This document shows positions 7,849-16,286 of a stretch of DNA of 36,120 bases, in pieces (position 1 is the stretch's first letter; each line of letters starts with the position of its first letter). This DNA comes from Betaproteobacteria bacterium (GTDB lineage Bacteria; Pseudomonadota; Gammaproteobacteria; Burkholderiales; SG8-41). The stretch spans positions 1 to 36,120 of the forward strand of contig JACQOJ010000051.1 of NCBI GenBank assembly GCA_016202605.1, written 5' to 3'. The translations under genes were made by a program, and so were the position numbers. Under the pieces are notes generated by a model. That model was not told the DNA's origin, did not search any database, and was given only the letters and a program-made list of their open reading frames with translations.

Positions 7849-9324
7849 TCAGATCAGTTGGTTTTGAGAAGCCAGGACTTTCTGTAGCTGCTCGATGTCA
7901 ACCGCCCTGGGTTCCACCCGCATTTTGAGTGCCAACGCTGCCGCTGTTCCGGTAGCCTGTCCTGTCATCATGCAAGCGGCTTGGGAGCGGGTACAGCCCT
8001 GGGCGATGTGATCGGTCGAGATGCACCTGCCCGCCACAAGCAGGTTCTTCAGGCCACGGGGCAGCAAAGTGCGGTACGGAATGTGGAACCAGCCGGAACC
8101 GCCGACTTCCGCCAGCAGCAGCGATTGCTTTCCGTCCTTGTCGTGCACATCGACCACGCTGCCGTATCTCCCGATGCCGTCCGCAAAGTGTTTTCCCGCA
8201 AGGACATCGTCTTTGGTCAACGTGTAGTCGCCGACTATTCGCCTGGAATCGCGTACGCCGACCACTTGCGCGGTGTGGACCAGATATGCATCCTCGTATC
8301 CGGGCACATATTTGCGATAAAAAGCCGCCATGCGCACCGCGATGTCCCTCATGCCCATGGTTGCTTCTGTAAGTTCCTTCCTGTCGGTGGCGTCGACGTT
8401 GTACGCCATGTCCATGTTGTGAGAGATCAGGTCATAGCGAAACTTGCCATTCCTGAACATCGGTCTGGCCATGTAGGTCAGCGTATCCGGATTCACCTTT
8501 TCGAGGCCGTAGGGAATCGGGTAGTCGCCTTTCTGCAGCGCTTCCTTGATCTTCGCCTTGAACGGCAGCACCGTAATCGGCTTCTCTTCGTGGAGAAGTC
8601 GTAGAATGGTATCGACGTATTCCCGGCTAAATTCCTCCGGATGATTCCGGATGTAGGCGAGGGTGTCATCCAGCTTTACTCCTCCCATCACAAAGTAGAG
8701 CGTCATGGGTTGGCAATTTCCCTCCTGCGGATCTCCGAATTCGAAACTCGCGCCCGCGGCAGCGCAAATGTTTCCATCTGCCGTTGCGTCGATGGTGACG
8801 TTCGCAAGAATCTCGGTTCTCTTTTGCAGGGTCTCGACGACCACACCTCGCACCGTGTTGTCGGACAGCAGTACGTCTGTCGCCTGGGCGTAAAACCAGA
8901 CATCCACGCCTGATTCCACCACCATGCGCTCGATGACCCACTTGGCGATTTCCGGATCAAACAACTGCCTTGCGGTTGCCTGACCGGTGATTCCCCACGC
9001 GGCCCCAATCTCAAGCATGCGATCGATGTATTCCTGGGCGATGGAGAACACCAGTTGCTCGTCTTCAAAAGAGCTTTCATAGCTCGTGATCATTACCTTC
9101 TTGTGCTCTGCGCCTCGAGGAGCCTTCATGTGGCGCATCGAACGGATCATCATGACCATTCCGCCGGAGTGCGTCCCGCCCAGGTGATCCCGTTGTTCCA
9201 GCAGAATGACCTTTGCCCCGTTTCTTGCCGCGGCTATTGCGGCCACGAAACCTGCGGTGCCTCCTCCCACGACGAGCACATCGGTCTGGATCGTTTCGTT
9301 CTGTTTGGTCATTCTCAGGCTCAT
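7849..9324 (-). CDS. FAD-dependent oxidoreductase (FAD_oxidored type)
   Basis: A 491-residue flavoprotein. The N-terminal dinucleotide-binding segment DVLVVGGGTAGFVAAIAAA (GxGxxG-type) ends with the acidic residue of ILLEQRDHLGG, as for FAD. TIDATADGNICAAAGA and, near the C-terminus, KNLLVAGRCISTDHIAQG complete the FAD site, as in the FAD_oxidored family. No membrane anchor or heme motif is present. The ATG at 9324 has GGGAG 7 bases upstream; a second ATG four codons in is possible. The VOC gene lies ~50 bp upstream on the same strand, so they are likely co-expressed. Substrate unknown. Confidence 0.88.
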   Translation of the reverse strand: MSLRMTKQNETIQTDVLVVGGGTAGFVAAIAAARNGAKVILLEQRDHLGGTHSGGMVMMIRSMRHMKAPRGAEHKKVMITSYESSFEDEQLVFSIAQEYIDRMLEIGAAWGITGQATARQLFDPEIAKWVIERMVVESGVDVWFYAQATDVLLSDNTVRGVVVETLQKRTEILANVTIDATADGNICAAAGASFEFGDPQEGNCQPMTLYFVMGGVKLDDTLAYIRNHPEEFSREYVDTILRLLHEEKPITVLPFKAKIKEALQKGDYPIPYGLEKVNPDTLTYMARPMFRNGKFRYDLISHNMDMAYNVDATDRKELTEATMGMRDIAVRMAAFYRKYVPGYEDAYLVHTAQVVGVRDSRRIVGDYTLTKDDVLAGKHFADGIGRYGSVVDVHDKDGKQSLLLAEVGGSGWFHIPYRTLLPRGLKNLLVAGRCISTDHIAQGCTRSQAACMMTGQATGTAAALALKMRVEPRAVDIEQLQKVLASQNQLI

Positions 9325-9373
9325 TCCGTAACTCCCGCGCGAATGGTGGAGGTTCTCTCGAAAATCCTACGGA

Positions 9374-9820
9374 CTAGTTCTCGGGAACATAGACTGCCAC
9401 GCCGCCGAGCCTGGACAAATCCTCCTCGCGGCCGCGCAGTTCTATGACGTTGCGGTCCGGGTCGCGCACGAAAAGCGAGACGTGGCCGTCGCGCCCGAAC
9501 GACACCGGGCCTTGCGTGATCGCGATGTCATTTTCGCGCAGCATCGTGATCGCATCGGCGATCGAGGCGACGCGGAACGCGACATGGGTGTAGCCGGGAT
9601 ATTTCTCGCGGACGTCCATCAGGATGTTGTTGCCGCCGTTGTCATTGTTGGCGTTATAGATCAGGTTGATTTCGACGCCGTGGCGGTTCCTGATCACGAC
9701 AACCGCATCGTTCTCGGCGCGGTGATCGGCGACGAAGCCGAACAGGCCGTAAAAACGCATGGCGCGGTCGAGGTCGGCGACGCGAATTCCGACATGATCC
9801 ACGGTCTGAATGTCAATCAT
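9374..9820 (-). CDS. VOC-superfamily protein (glyoxalase/dioxygenase-like)
   Basis: A 148-residue vicinal-oxygen-chelate protein with two beta-alpha-beta-beta-beta modules. The first begins DHVGIRVADLDRAMRFYGLFGF and the second YTHVAFRVASIADAITML. Candidate metal ligands are the His of DHVGI, the Glu of HGVEINLI, the His of THVAF and the Glu of RNVIELRG, which is the full VOC set. Relatives include glyoxalase I, extradiol dioxygenases and methylmalonyl-CoA epimerase. The track uses a GTG at 9826; the ATG at 9820 has a better spaced AAGGGGG. It lies upstream of the FAD oxidoreductase in a likely two-gene operon. Confidence 0.88.
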   Translation of the reverse strand: MIDIQTVDHVGIRVADLDRAMRFYGLFGFVADHRAENDAVVVIRNRHGVEINLIYNANNDNGGNNILMDVREKYPGYTHVAFRVASIADAITMLRENDIAITQGPVSFGRDGHVSLFVRDPDRNVIELRGREEDLSRLGGVAVYVPEN

Positions 9821-9952
9821 GCTCACCCCCTTCCTGCGCTATCCGACCAGCCATAGTTTAAACCCGCGTTCCCGGACTTGCTCGCGCAAGGCGATTTGCC
9901 ATAATGAAACACTTGGCATTTCCATCCCCGACAAACAAAGGAGAAGAACAGC

Positions 9953-11365
9953 ATGGCCTCTCTAAGCCGCCAGCTCGCAAGCTGGGTCGCAGGTTTGCGC
10001 TACGAAGACCTCCCCTCTGAAGTGGTCGATCGCGGCAAGGGCGTGACGCTGCACGGCCTTGCGTCCGTGCTCCTCGGCTCGCAAACTGCGCCGGGCCGCA
10101 ACGCGATCAAGCTCATCACCGAGGAGGAAGCCGGCGCAGGCAACGGTGCGACCGTCATGGTGGATGGCGCCAGGGTGACAAAAGGCGGTGCCGCGTTCAC
10201 CAATTCGGAGATGGCGTATGCCGGCGGGAAGTGGGATACCTTCCGCATGCTCACGCACCCGGGCACGAGCATCATTCCCGGTGCCTTCGTCGCCGCGGAG
10301 ACCGCAGGCACATCGGGGCGGGACTACATCACGGCAGTTGCGGCCGCCTACGAGGTCATGGAACGCATGGCGGCCGATTTCATTCCGACGGTGATGGCGC
10401 GCGGCTTTCACGCGAGCCCCGTGTTCGGCATCTTCGGTCCGGCAATCGCCGCCGCGAAGATTCTCCGGTTCAACGAAGACCAGGTGAACAGTACCATCGC
10501 ACTGTGCGCGAGCCTTGCGTCAGGCAATCTAGAAGGGGCGAGGAGCGGGGGCCGGGCGCTGCGCGAGGGCGCCGCGGTGCGCAACGCCATGCTGGCGGTC
10601 GCGCTGGCCAGGCAGGGGCACGTCGGGGGCGAGACGGTGCTGGAAGGCGACGCCGGCTTCTATCACGCCTACGCCGGCAACAACAAGGGCCTGCTCACCT
10701 ACAGCTTCGTCGGCGACACGCGCGCGAGCCTCGACAGGATCACCGCCGGCCTGGGCAAGGACTGGATATTTCTCGAAACGCTCTATCGCATCTACTCGAC
10801 CGCCGGCTACAACCTTGCGCACATCGACGTGACGGCAGGGCTCTGCGAGGAACACGACATCAAGTACGAGGACGTCGATCGCGTGGAAGCGGTGGTGAAC
10901 TGGCTCGAGACGCAGTATCCGAGCCCGGCGTTCACGAGCCGGCGCGAAGACCTGAATACGAGTCCGGGCAGCACGGCGTACCACACCGCGTACGGCGTCG
11001 TGAAACGCGGCTTCCCCATGCTGCGTGGATGGGAGGCCGCTACCGCGAGTGCGGATGACCCGCCCGAGGTGCTGGAGCTCATGAAGCGCGTAACGCTCAT
11101 CCCCTCGCACACGATGACGCTCTTCGGTCCGCGGATCACGATCTTCCTGAAGAACGGAAAGAGCCACACCAGGCAATCCACCGGCCGCGAATTCATCTGG
11201 GACTTCGACGAAGAAGCGCGGCGCATTCGCGGCGTCACCCCGGGACTGCCGATCCCGGCGGCGCAGTTCGAATCGATGATCGCCACCTGCCGCGACCTCG
11301 ACCGGCAGGACCGGGCTGACACTCTCGTGCGGCTGACATTGAAAAGCCAAAAACGTGACCGGTGA
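9953..11365 (+). CDS. MmgE/PrpD-family protein
   Basis: A 470-residue protein of the MmgE/PrpD (2-methylcitrate dehydratase-like) family. Typical features are the all-helical N-terminal lobe (LSRQLASWVAGLRYEDLP), the segment containing NSEMAYAGGKWD, the PGTSIIPGAFVAAE loop, GFHASPVFGIFGPAIAAAK and the C-terminal lobe. True PrpD dehydrates 2-methylcitrate, but the family is broad and often paired with Bug receptors and CoA transferases in Burkholderiales. No methylcitrate synthase is nearby, so the substrate is open. AGGAGAAG lies upstream of the ATG. The stop codon is inside a heptamer repeat, so the last residues (KRDR) come from repeat sequence. Confidence 0.9.
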   Translation: MASLSRQLASWVAGLRYEDLPSEVVDRGKGVTLHGLASVLLGSQTAPGRNAIKLITEEEAGAGNGATVMVDGARVTKGGAAFTNSEMAYAGGKWDTFRMLTHPGTSIIPGAFVAAETAGTSGRDYITAVAAAYEVMERMAADFIPTVMARGFHASPVFGIFGPAIAAAKILRFNEDQVNSTIALCASLASGNLEGARSGGRALREGAAVRNAMLAVALARQGHVGGETVLEGDAGFYHAYAGNNKGLLTYSFVGDTRASLDRITAGLGKDWIFLETLYRIYSTAGYNLAHIDVTAGLCEEHDIKYEDVDRVEAVVNWLETQYPSPAFTSRREDLNTSPGSTAYHTAYGVVKRGFPMLRGWEAATASADDPPEVLELMKRVTLIPSHTMTLFGPRITIFLKNGKSHTRQSTGREFIWDFDEEARRIRGVTPGLPIPAAQFESMIATCRDLDRQDRADTLVRLTLKSQKRDR

Positions 11366-11382
11366 CCGGTGACCGGTGACCA
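11355..11382. repeat. Tandem GTGACCG heptamer, four copies
   Basis: GTGACCG occurs three times and GTGACCA once, head to tail, across the stop codon of the MmgE/PrpD gene. Related sequence (GTGACCGGTCAC, 25700-25711; CCGGTCACCGG, 3425-3435) follows the stops of two other genes in the window. Confidence 0.85.
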
Positions 11383-11386
11383 GATG

Positions 11387-11458
11387 TGTCATTCCCGCGT
11401 AGGCGGGAACCCAAGTTCGACATGGCAAAATCGGATGCCCGTCTGCACGGGCATGACA
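11387..11458. repeat. REP-like inverted pair 1
   Basis: TGTCATTCCCGCGTAGGCGGGAA contains a 7-bp stem (TTCCCGC/GCGGGAA). About 40 bp on, ATGCCCGT-CTGC-ACGGGCAT forms an 8-bp stem and runs into GACA. The outer ends are mirror images (TGTCAT...ATGACA), as in paired REP/REPIN elements. 'TCATTCCCGC..GCGGGAA' palindromes are common intergenic repeats in betaproteobacteria, by recall. It lies directly after the MmgE/PrpD gene and may also act as a transcript end. Confidence 0.75.
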
Positions 11459-11513
11459 CGCTCTCTTTATGCGGCCATGATGCGCGCTGCCTACACGAAT
11501 AGACGCCCTGCAC

Positions 11514-11639
11514 TGTCATTCCCGAATAGCCTGTCCTCGAGTGTCTTAATCGGGGATCGGGAAACCAGTTTCGGCAAGTCAAATTGGCTGCCCGCCCCCG
11601 ATTAATGCACTCGAGGGCAGGCTCTGTGCGGGCATGACA
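11514..11639. repeat. REP-like inverted pair 2 with long stem
   Basis: The outer arms TGTCATTCCCG and CGGGCATGACA match the first REP pair. Inside them lies a 27-bp imperfect inverted repeat (11529-11555 against 11596-11622, 24 of 27 matching) containing CTCGAGTG. With the first pair it fills most of the 385-bp gap 11366-11750, in which no gene is seen. Confidence 0.75.
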
Positions 11640-11750
11640 AACGGTTTCCCACCGCCGCGGGAAGAGACCAACCCGTCGCATTCGGCGCTTGCTCGCCGGA
11701 GAAGGGTGAGATAATTCCCATCCGCTTTCAATCAATTCACGAGGCATGTC

Positions 11751-12770
11751 ATGGCGCAACGCTGGAAGAACCGCCCGGAAGGATCGAACTGGGGCGAATT
11801 CGGGGAAGACGATCAACACGGCCGGATGAATCTGGTCACGGCCGAACGGCGGCTCGCCGCGCTGAAGGAAGTGAAGACGGGGCGGGTGTTCTGCCTCAGC
11901 CACCCGCTCGACCGGCCGGGAGGAAACATCCTCAACCCCAACCGCTATCCGCCGGTTTTCCATCCGGTGACTCGCGAGGGCCGCGTCTATTTCAACCTCG
12001 CCATGGGCGATATCGATCCGCGCTTCACCGACGTGGGTTCCGACGAGGCGATCATGCTCTATTCCCAGTACTCGACGCACTGGGACGGCTTCGCGCACAA
12101 GGGCACGGTGTTCGATGCGGACGGCGACGGGGTGGCCGAGAAAGTCTCGTACAACGGTTTTCGGCTGGTCGACGGCGCGGGGCGCGGGATGCAGGGTCAG
12201 CTCGGCGCGGTTGCGGTGTCGGTAGCGGAAATGGCGATGACCGGCGTGCAGGGCCGCGCGGTGATGATCGACCTGCGGCATCACTTCGGCGATGAGCGCA
12301 TCGAGGTGACGTGGGACCTGCTCGAACGCATCATGAAAGACGATGCGGTGAAAGTGGAAAAAGGCGACATCGTCTGCCTTCACACCGGCCTCGGGCAGCT
12401 CATCCGCGAGGCGGACGGCAAGCTCGACGACTCGATCAAGACGAAGTGCGCCGTGCTGGACGGCCACGACAAGCGGATCCTCGAGTGGATCTCCGATTCC
12501 GGGCTTGCGGCGATCGCCGCCGACAACCTCGCCGTCGAACAGTCGTCCACGCTGGGCATCGATCCACGCGCGCCGCACCGCGGCCCGCAACTGCCGCTGC
12601 ACGAGCACTGCCTCGTCAAGCTCGGCATCCATCTGGGCGAGCTCTGGTATCTCACGAAACTCGCGGAGTGGCTGCGCGGCGAGCGCCGCAACAGCTTTCT
12701 GCTTACTGCGCCGCCACTGCGCATGCCGGGCGCGGCGGGCTCCCCGGTAACGCCGGTGGCAACGGTGTGA
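11751..12770 (+). CDS. Cyclase-family (kynurenine formamidase-like) metal-dependent hydrolase
   Basis: A 339-residue protein of the cyclase superfamily (PF04199), which includes kynurenine formamidase and isatin hydrolase. The signature metal motif HxGTHxDxxxH appears here as SQYSTHWDGFAHKG, so the first position is Gln instead of His while the later Thr-His, Asp and His are present. LHEHCLVKLGIHLGELWYL is the typical C-terminal segment. The enzymes hydrolyse amides or lactones using Mn/Zn. It is convergent with, and only 8 bp from, the Bug gene at 12779. A weak GAGG precedes the ATG. Confidence 0.85.
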   Translation: MAQRWKNRPEGSNWGEFGEDDQHGRMNLVTAERRLAALKEVKTGRVFCLSHPLDRPGGNILNPNRYPPVFHPVTREGRVYFNLAMGDIDPRFTDVGSDEAIMLYSQYSTHWDGFAHKGTVFDADGDGVAEKVSYNGFRLVDGAGRGMQGQLGAVAVSVAEMAMTGVQGRAVMIDLRHHFGDERIEVTWDLLERIMKDDAVKVEKGDIVCLHTGLGQLIREADGKLDDSIKTKCAVLDGHDKRILEWISDSGLAAIAADNLAVEQSSTLGIDPRAPHRGPQLPLHEHCLVKLGIHLGELWYLTKLAEWLRGERRNSFLLTAPPLRMPGAAGSPVTPVATV

Positions 12771-12778
12771 CCGGCCGG

Positions 12779-13753
12779 CTACTCGACCCGCACGCCGGCG
12801 CGCTGAACGACCTTCGCCCAGCGCTCGAGATCGGTGACGAGCAGCCGCGCGAACTCCTCGGGGGTGCTGGGCCTCGCCTCGACACCCTGGCTCGCGAGCC
12901 GTTCGCGCACATCCGCAAGATTGAGCACGGCGACGATCTCCGAATTGAGCCGGCGCACGATCTCCGGCGGGATCCGCGCCGGTCCCACGAAGCCGTACCA
13001 CAGGCTCGCTTCGTAACCGGGCACGCCCGATTCCGCTATGGTCGGCAGTTCGGGAAGACCCGGCGCGCGCCGCGCGGCGGTGATCCCCAGCGCGCGCAGC
13101 CGTCCCGAACGCACGTGCGGCACCACCGACAGATTGGTGCCGAAAATCATCGTGACCTGGCCGGCGATGAGATCCGTGGTGGCGAGCGCGCTGCCTTTGT
13201 AGGGAACGTGCAGCATTTTCGTCGCGGTCAGGGTTTCGAACTGCGCGCCGGCGAGGTGCCCCGAGGACCCTACGCCGGCCGAACCATAGGTGAGTTGCCC
13301 GGGCCGCGCTTTCGCGAACGCGATCAGCTCTCTCACGTTTTTCACCGGGAGCGACGGGTGCACGGTGAGCACAAGCGGGCTCCAGCCGACCAGCGTGATC
13401 GGCGTGAAGTCCTTGATCGTGTCGTACGGGAGCTTGCGGTGCAGGCTCGCGTTGACCGCGTGGCCGCTCGGGATGAGCACGATGGTGTAGCCGTCGGGCG
13501 CGGCGCGGGCAGCGGCCTCCGTGCCGATGATGCCGTTGGCGCCGGGGCGGCTCTCGACGATGACCTGCTGCTTCACATTTTCCGTGAGTTTCTGCGCGAC
13601 GGTGCGGCACAGGAAGTCGTTGCCGCCGCCGGGGGCGAACGGCGAAATGATGCGGATCGGTTTCGACGGGTAAGCCTGTTGGGCCGGCGCCGACGCATGC
13701 CATCCCGCCGAAACGATTGCAGCCAGCAACATGTGCTTCAGTATTCGCGCCAC
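12779..13753 (-). CDS. Bug/TctC-type periplasmic receptor
   Basis: A 324-residue Bug protein with a signal peptide (ILKHMLLAAIVSAGWHASAPAQQ) followed by the family opener YPSKPIRIISPFAPGGGNDF. Further signatures are SRPGANGIIGTEAAARAAPDGYTI, MLHVPYKGSALA and ELPTIAESGVPGYEASLWYG. It is divergent from the molybdenum hydroxylase gene and convergent with the cyclase gene; no gene follows it in the same direction, so it is probably monocistronic. The ligand is unknown. Confidence 0.95.
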   Translation of the reverse strand: MARILKHMLLAAIVSAGWHASAPAQQAYPSKPIRIISPFAPGGGNDFLCRTVAQKLTENVKQQVIVESRPGANGIIGTEAAARAAPDGYTIVLIPSGHAVNASLHRKLPYDTIKDFTPITLVGWSPLVLTVHPSLPVKNVRELIAFAKARPGQLTYGSAGVGSSGHLAGAQFETLTATKMLHVPYKGSALATTDLIAGQVTMIFGTNLSVVPHVRSGRLRALGITAARRAPGLPELPTIAESGVPGYEASLWYGFVGPARIPPEIVRRLNSEIVAVLNLADVRERLASQGVEARPSTPEEFARLLVTDLERWAKVVQRAGVRVE

Positions 13754-13968
13754 GGCCCCCTCCTCTTTCGCATTTTTGCCCGACGCCTCCAGAATACCAG
13801 AAAGAACATGGGCAGACGCGATGTCGAGCCCGTTCGAGTCTGCTCCAGCCCGCGCGCGCGGGGCAAGGAATTGCGGCCGGGGGGACCACAGGCAAACTCC
13901 CGCTTGCCTTGATGCACCGGCCCGCCTTATCGTTACGGGAAAATCGAAACCGCACCCCAGGGAGGAAT

Positions 13969-16269
13969 GTGGACACGCATGTTTCGCATCAGCATCACGG
14001 CGACAGGGTGGAGGATCTCCGGCTCATCACCGGCGCCGGGAAATACGCCGCCGACTGGAATGCGCCGGGGCAGCTTTACGGATACTTCCTGCGTTCGGAC
14101 CGGGCGCACGCGCAGATCATCGCGCTCGACACGGCGCGGGCGCTCGCATCTCCCGGCGTGAAGCATGTCTTCACCGGGATCGATGCGGTGCGCGCGGGCT
14201 ACGTGAAGCCGCCGCATGCGCTGACGTTTCCGGGGCGCAACGGCATGAAGGCGCGGGCCCCTGACCGCCCCGCCCTCGCGCACGGTAAAGTGCGCTTCGT
14301 CGGCGAAGCGCTGGCGCTGGTGGTGGCCGAGAGCGCCGCAGCCGCCCAGGATGCGGCGGAGCTGATCGAAGTCGAGTACCGGGAGCTGCCGTGCGTAGTC
14401 CAGCCGGAGGAAGCGTTGCAACCGGGGGCGCCGCAATTGCACGAGGACGTGTCGGGCAATCTCGCGTTCGAAGCCGAAACCGGCAACGCACAGGAAGTGG
14501 AGGCGGCGTTCACCGGCGCAGCGCACGTGACGCGCGTCAAGGTCGAAGTCACGCGCGTCGCGCCCAGCCCGATGGAACCGCGCGCCTGTCTCGTCGCCTA
14601 CGATGCGGTGCGTGACGAGTACACATTCAACGTGTGCATGCAGGGCACCACCACGCTGCGCAAGCAGCTCTCGTCCTGGACCAGGGTTCCGGAAGAGAAA
14701 CTCAGGTTCGAGGCGCGCGACGTCGGCGGCGGATTCGGCCAGCGCACGCTTGCCTATCCCGAGTACTGCGCGCTGATGATCGCGGCGAAAGCATCCGGCA
14801 AGCCGGTCAAATGGGTCTCTTCGCGCCTGGAAGGGTTCCTCGCCGACAACCACGGGCGCGCCAATTTCATCCGCGGCGAGCTGGCGCTCGACCGCGACGG
14901 CAGATTCCTGGCGATGCGGCTCGACTGGGTCAACGACATGGGCGCCTATCTTTCCCCCGGCGCGATGGGCCATATCCGCAACACGACCACCTGCATGACG
15001 GGCGTCTACCGCATTCCCGCGTTATATGCGACCTACCGCGTCGCGCTCACCAACGCCACGCCGGTTTCGGCCTACCGCGGCGCCGGGCGTCCCGACATCG
15101 CGTACGTCGTCGAGCGCCTGGTGAATCAGGCGGCCGCCGACCTCGGGCTCGATGCGGCCGGGTTGCGGCGGCGCAATTTCATTCCGCCGGAAGCGTTCCC
15201 GTATCGCACGCCGACCGGCTCGGTTTACGAAAACGCCGACCTGCCGGGTCTGCTGGAGCAGGCGCTGAAGCTCGCGGACTGGAAAGGCTTCGCGCAGCGC
15301 CGCGCGCGGTCGGCGGCGGCCGGCAGGCTGCGTGGCCTGGGCATCTCGACCGTGATCGAAAACACCGGCGCCGGCAACGCACCGAAAGACGAAATCGAGC
15401 TGCGGCTCGACGCGCGCGGCGTGATCACCGTGCATACGGTGTCCAAGGCGCAGGGCCACGGCCACGAGACGACGCTGGCGATGATCGTGGCGGACGCGCT
15501 CGGCGTGCCGCACGCCCGGGTCAAGGTGGTGCAATGCGCGCCGGGCACCCGGCTGCAGGGCAACCACACCGGCGGCTCGCGCACCACGGTGGGCGCCGGC
15601 AGCGTGTGCTATCTCGCGGCGCAGAAGCTGATCGAGCAGGGCAAGGCGCTCGCCGCCCTCGAGCTCGGCGTCGAACCGTCGCAGGTCGAATATGCCCACG
15701 GCGAATTCCGTTCTGCCGAATCGCAGCGCATCGTGAAGCTCGCCGATCTCGCGCGATCGAAGACGCTGAGCGTCATTGCCGAGGGCAAGTTCGGCTCCAC
15801 CTTTCCCAACGGCTGCCACATCGCTGAAGTCGAGGTCGATCCCGAGACCGGCGCAACGCAGATCGTCTCGTATTGCGCCGTGGACGATTGCGGCAAGGTG
15901 ATCAACCATGCGATCGTCGAGGGCCAGCTGCACGGCGGCGTGGTGCAGGGCGCGGGCCAGGTTTTCGGCGAGCACGTGAGGTACGACCGCGAGACCGGGC
16001 AGCCGCTCACGGCGAGCTTCATGGACTACTTCATGCCGCGCGCCGGGCTGTTGCCGGGGCTACGCGGAGAGGAACATCCCACGCCGAGCAAGGTGAGCCC
16101 GCTCGGCGTCAAGGGCATGGGCGAGTCCGGCTGCACCGCTTCGATCCCCGTGCTCGTCAACGCGGTCATCGACGCGTTGCGGCCGCTCGGCATCCAGCAT
16201 CTCGACATGCCGCTCACGCCCTCGAAGCTGTGGCACGCGATCCAGGCCGCGCGGCCGGGAAAACACTGA
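13969..16269 (+). CDS. Molybdenum hydroxylase large subunit (xanthine dehydrogenase/CoxL form II type)
   Basis: A 766-residue molybdopterin-binding subunit. The a/b hammerhead domain starts at about residue 20 (LITGAGKYAADW). The Mo-binding core follows with RDVGGGFGQRTLAYPE, AYRGAGRPD (near residue 368; the AYRGAGR loop of form II CoxL-type proteins, not the AYRCSFR of true CO dehydrogenase) and GVKGMGESG with the catalytic Glu719. Such subunits hydroxylate heterocycles or aldehydes. The medium FAD and small 2Fe-2S subunits are not next to it, which is unusual. The track start at 13717 is too long; GTG at 13969 has GGAGG three bases before it and gives a normal N-terminus. Confidence 0.9.
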   Translation: MDTHVSHQHHGDRVEDLRLITGAGKYAADWNAPGQLYGYFLRSDRAHAQIIALDTARALASPGVKHVFTGIDAVRAGYVKPPHALTFPGRNGMKARAPDRPALAHGKVRFVGEALALVVAESAAAAQDAAELIEVEYRELPCVVQPEEALQPGAPQLHEDVSGNLAFEAETGNAQEVEAAFTGAAHVTRVKVEVTRVAPSPMEPRACLVAYDAVRDEYTFNVCMQGTTTLRKQLSSWTRVPEEKLRFEARDVGGGFGQRTLAYPEYCALMIAAKASGKPVKWVSSRLEGFLADNHGRANFIRGELALDRDGRFLAMRLDWVNDMGAYLSPGAMGHIRNTTTCMTGVYRIPALYATYRVALTNATPVSAYRGAGRPDIAYVVERLVNQAAADLGLDAAGLRRRNFIPPEAFPYRTPTGSVYENADLPGLLEQALKLADWKGFAQRRARSAAAGRLRGLGISTVIENTGAGNAPKDEIELRLDARGVITVHTVSKAQGHGHETTLAMIVADALGVPHARVKVVQCAPGTRLQGNHTGGSRTTVGAGSVCYLAAQKLIEQGKALAALELGVEPSQVEYAHGEFRSAESQRIVKLADLARSKTLSVIAEGKFGSTFPNGCHIAEVEVDPETGATQIVSYCAVDDCGKVINHAIVEGQLHGGVVQGAGQVFGEHVRYDRETGQPLTASFMDYFMPRAGLLPGLRGEEHPTPSKVSPLGVKGMGESGCTASIPVLVNAVIDALRPLGIQHLDMPLTPSKLWHAIQAARPGKH

Positions 16270-16286
16270 CCGGACCGCGTCGCGTC

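Noticed and set aside
11366-11750. Possible CRISPR array
   Set aside because: The repeats are inverted pairs and a 7-bp tandem, not direct repeats of 25-40 bp with unique spacers.
12311-13912. Plus-strand ORF of 533 aa
   Set aside because: Overlaps the cyclase gene in another frame and is antisense to the Bug gene. No domain features.
11235-13976. Minus-strand ORF of 913 aa, the longest in the track
   Set aside because: It is antisense to the cyclase gene and out of frame with the Bug gene at 12779. Composition is Arg/Ala/Gly-rich without any family motif, and its start region translates REP repeats.
14634-15827. Plus-strand ORF of 397 aa within the molybdenum hydroxylase gene
   Set aside because: A second frame of a clearly coding gene; Arg-rich, no motifs.
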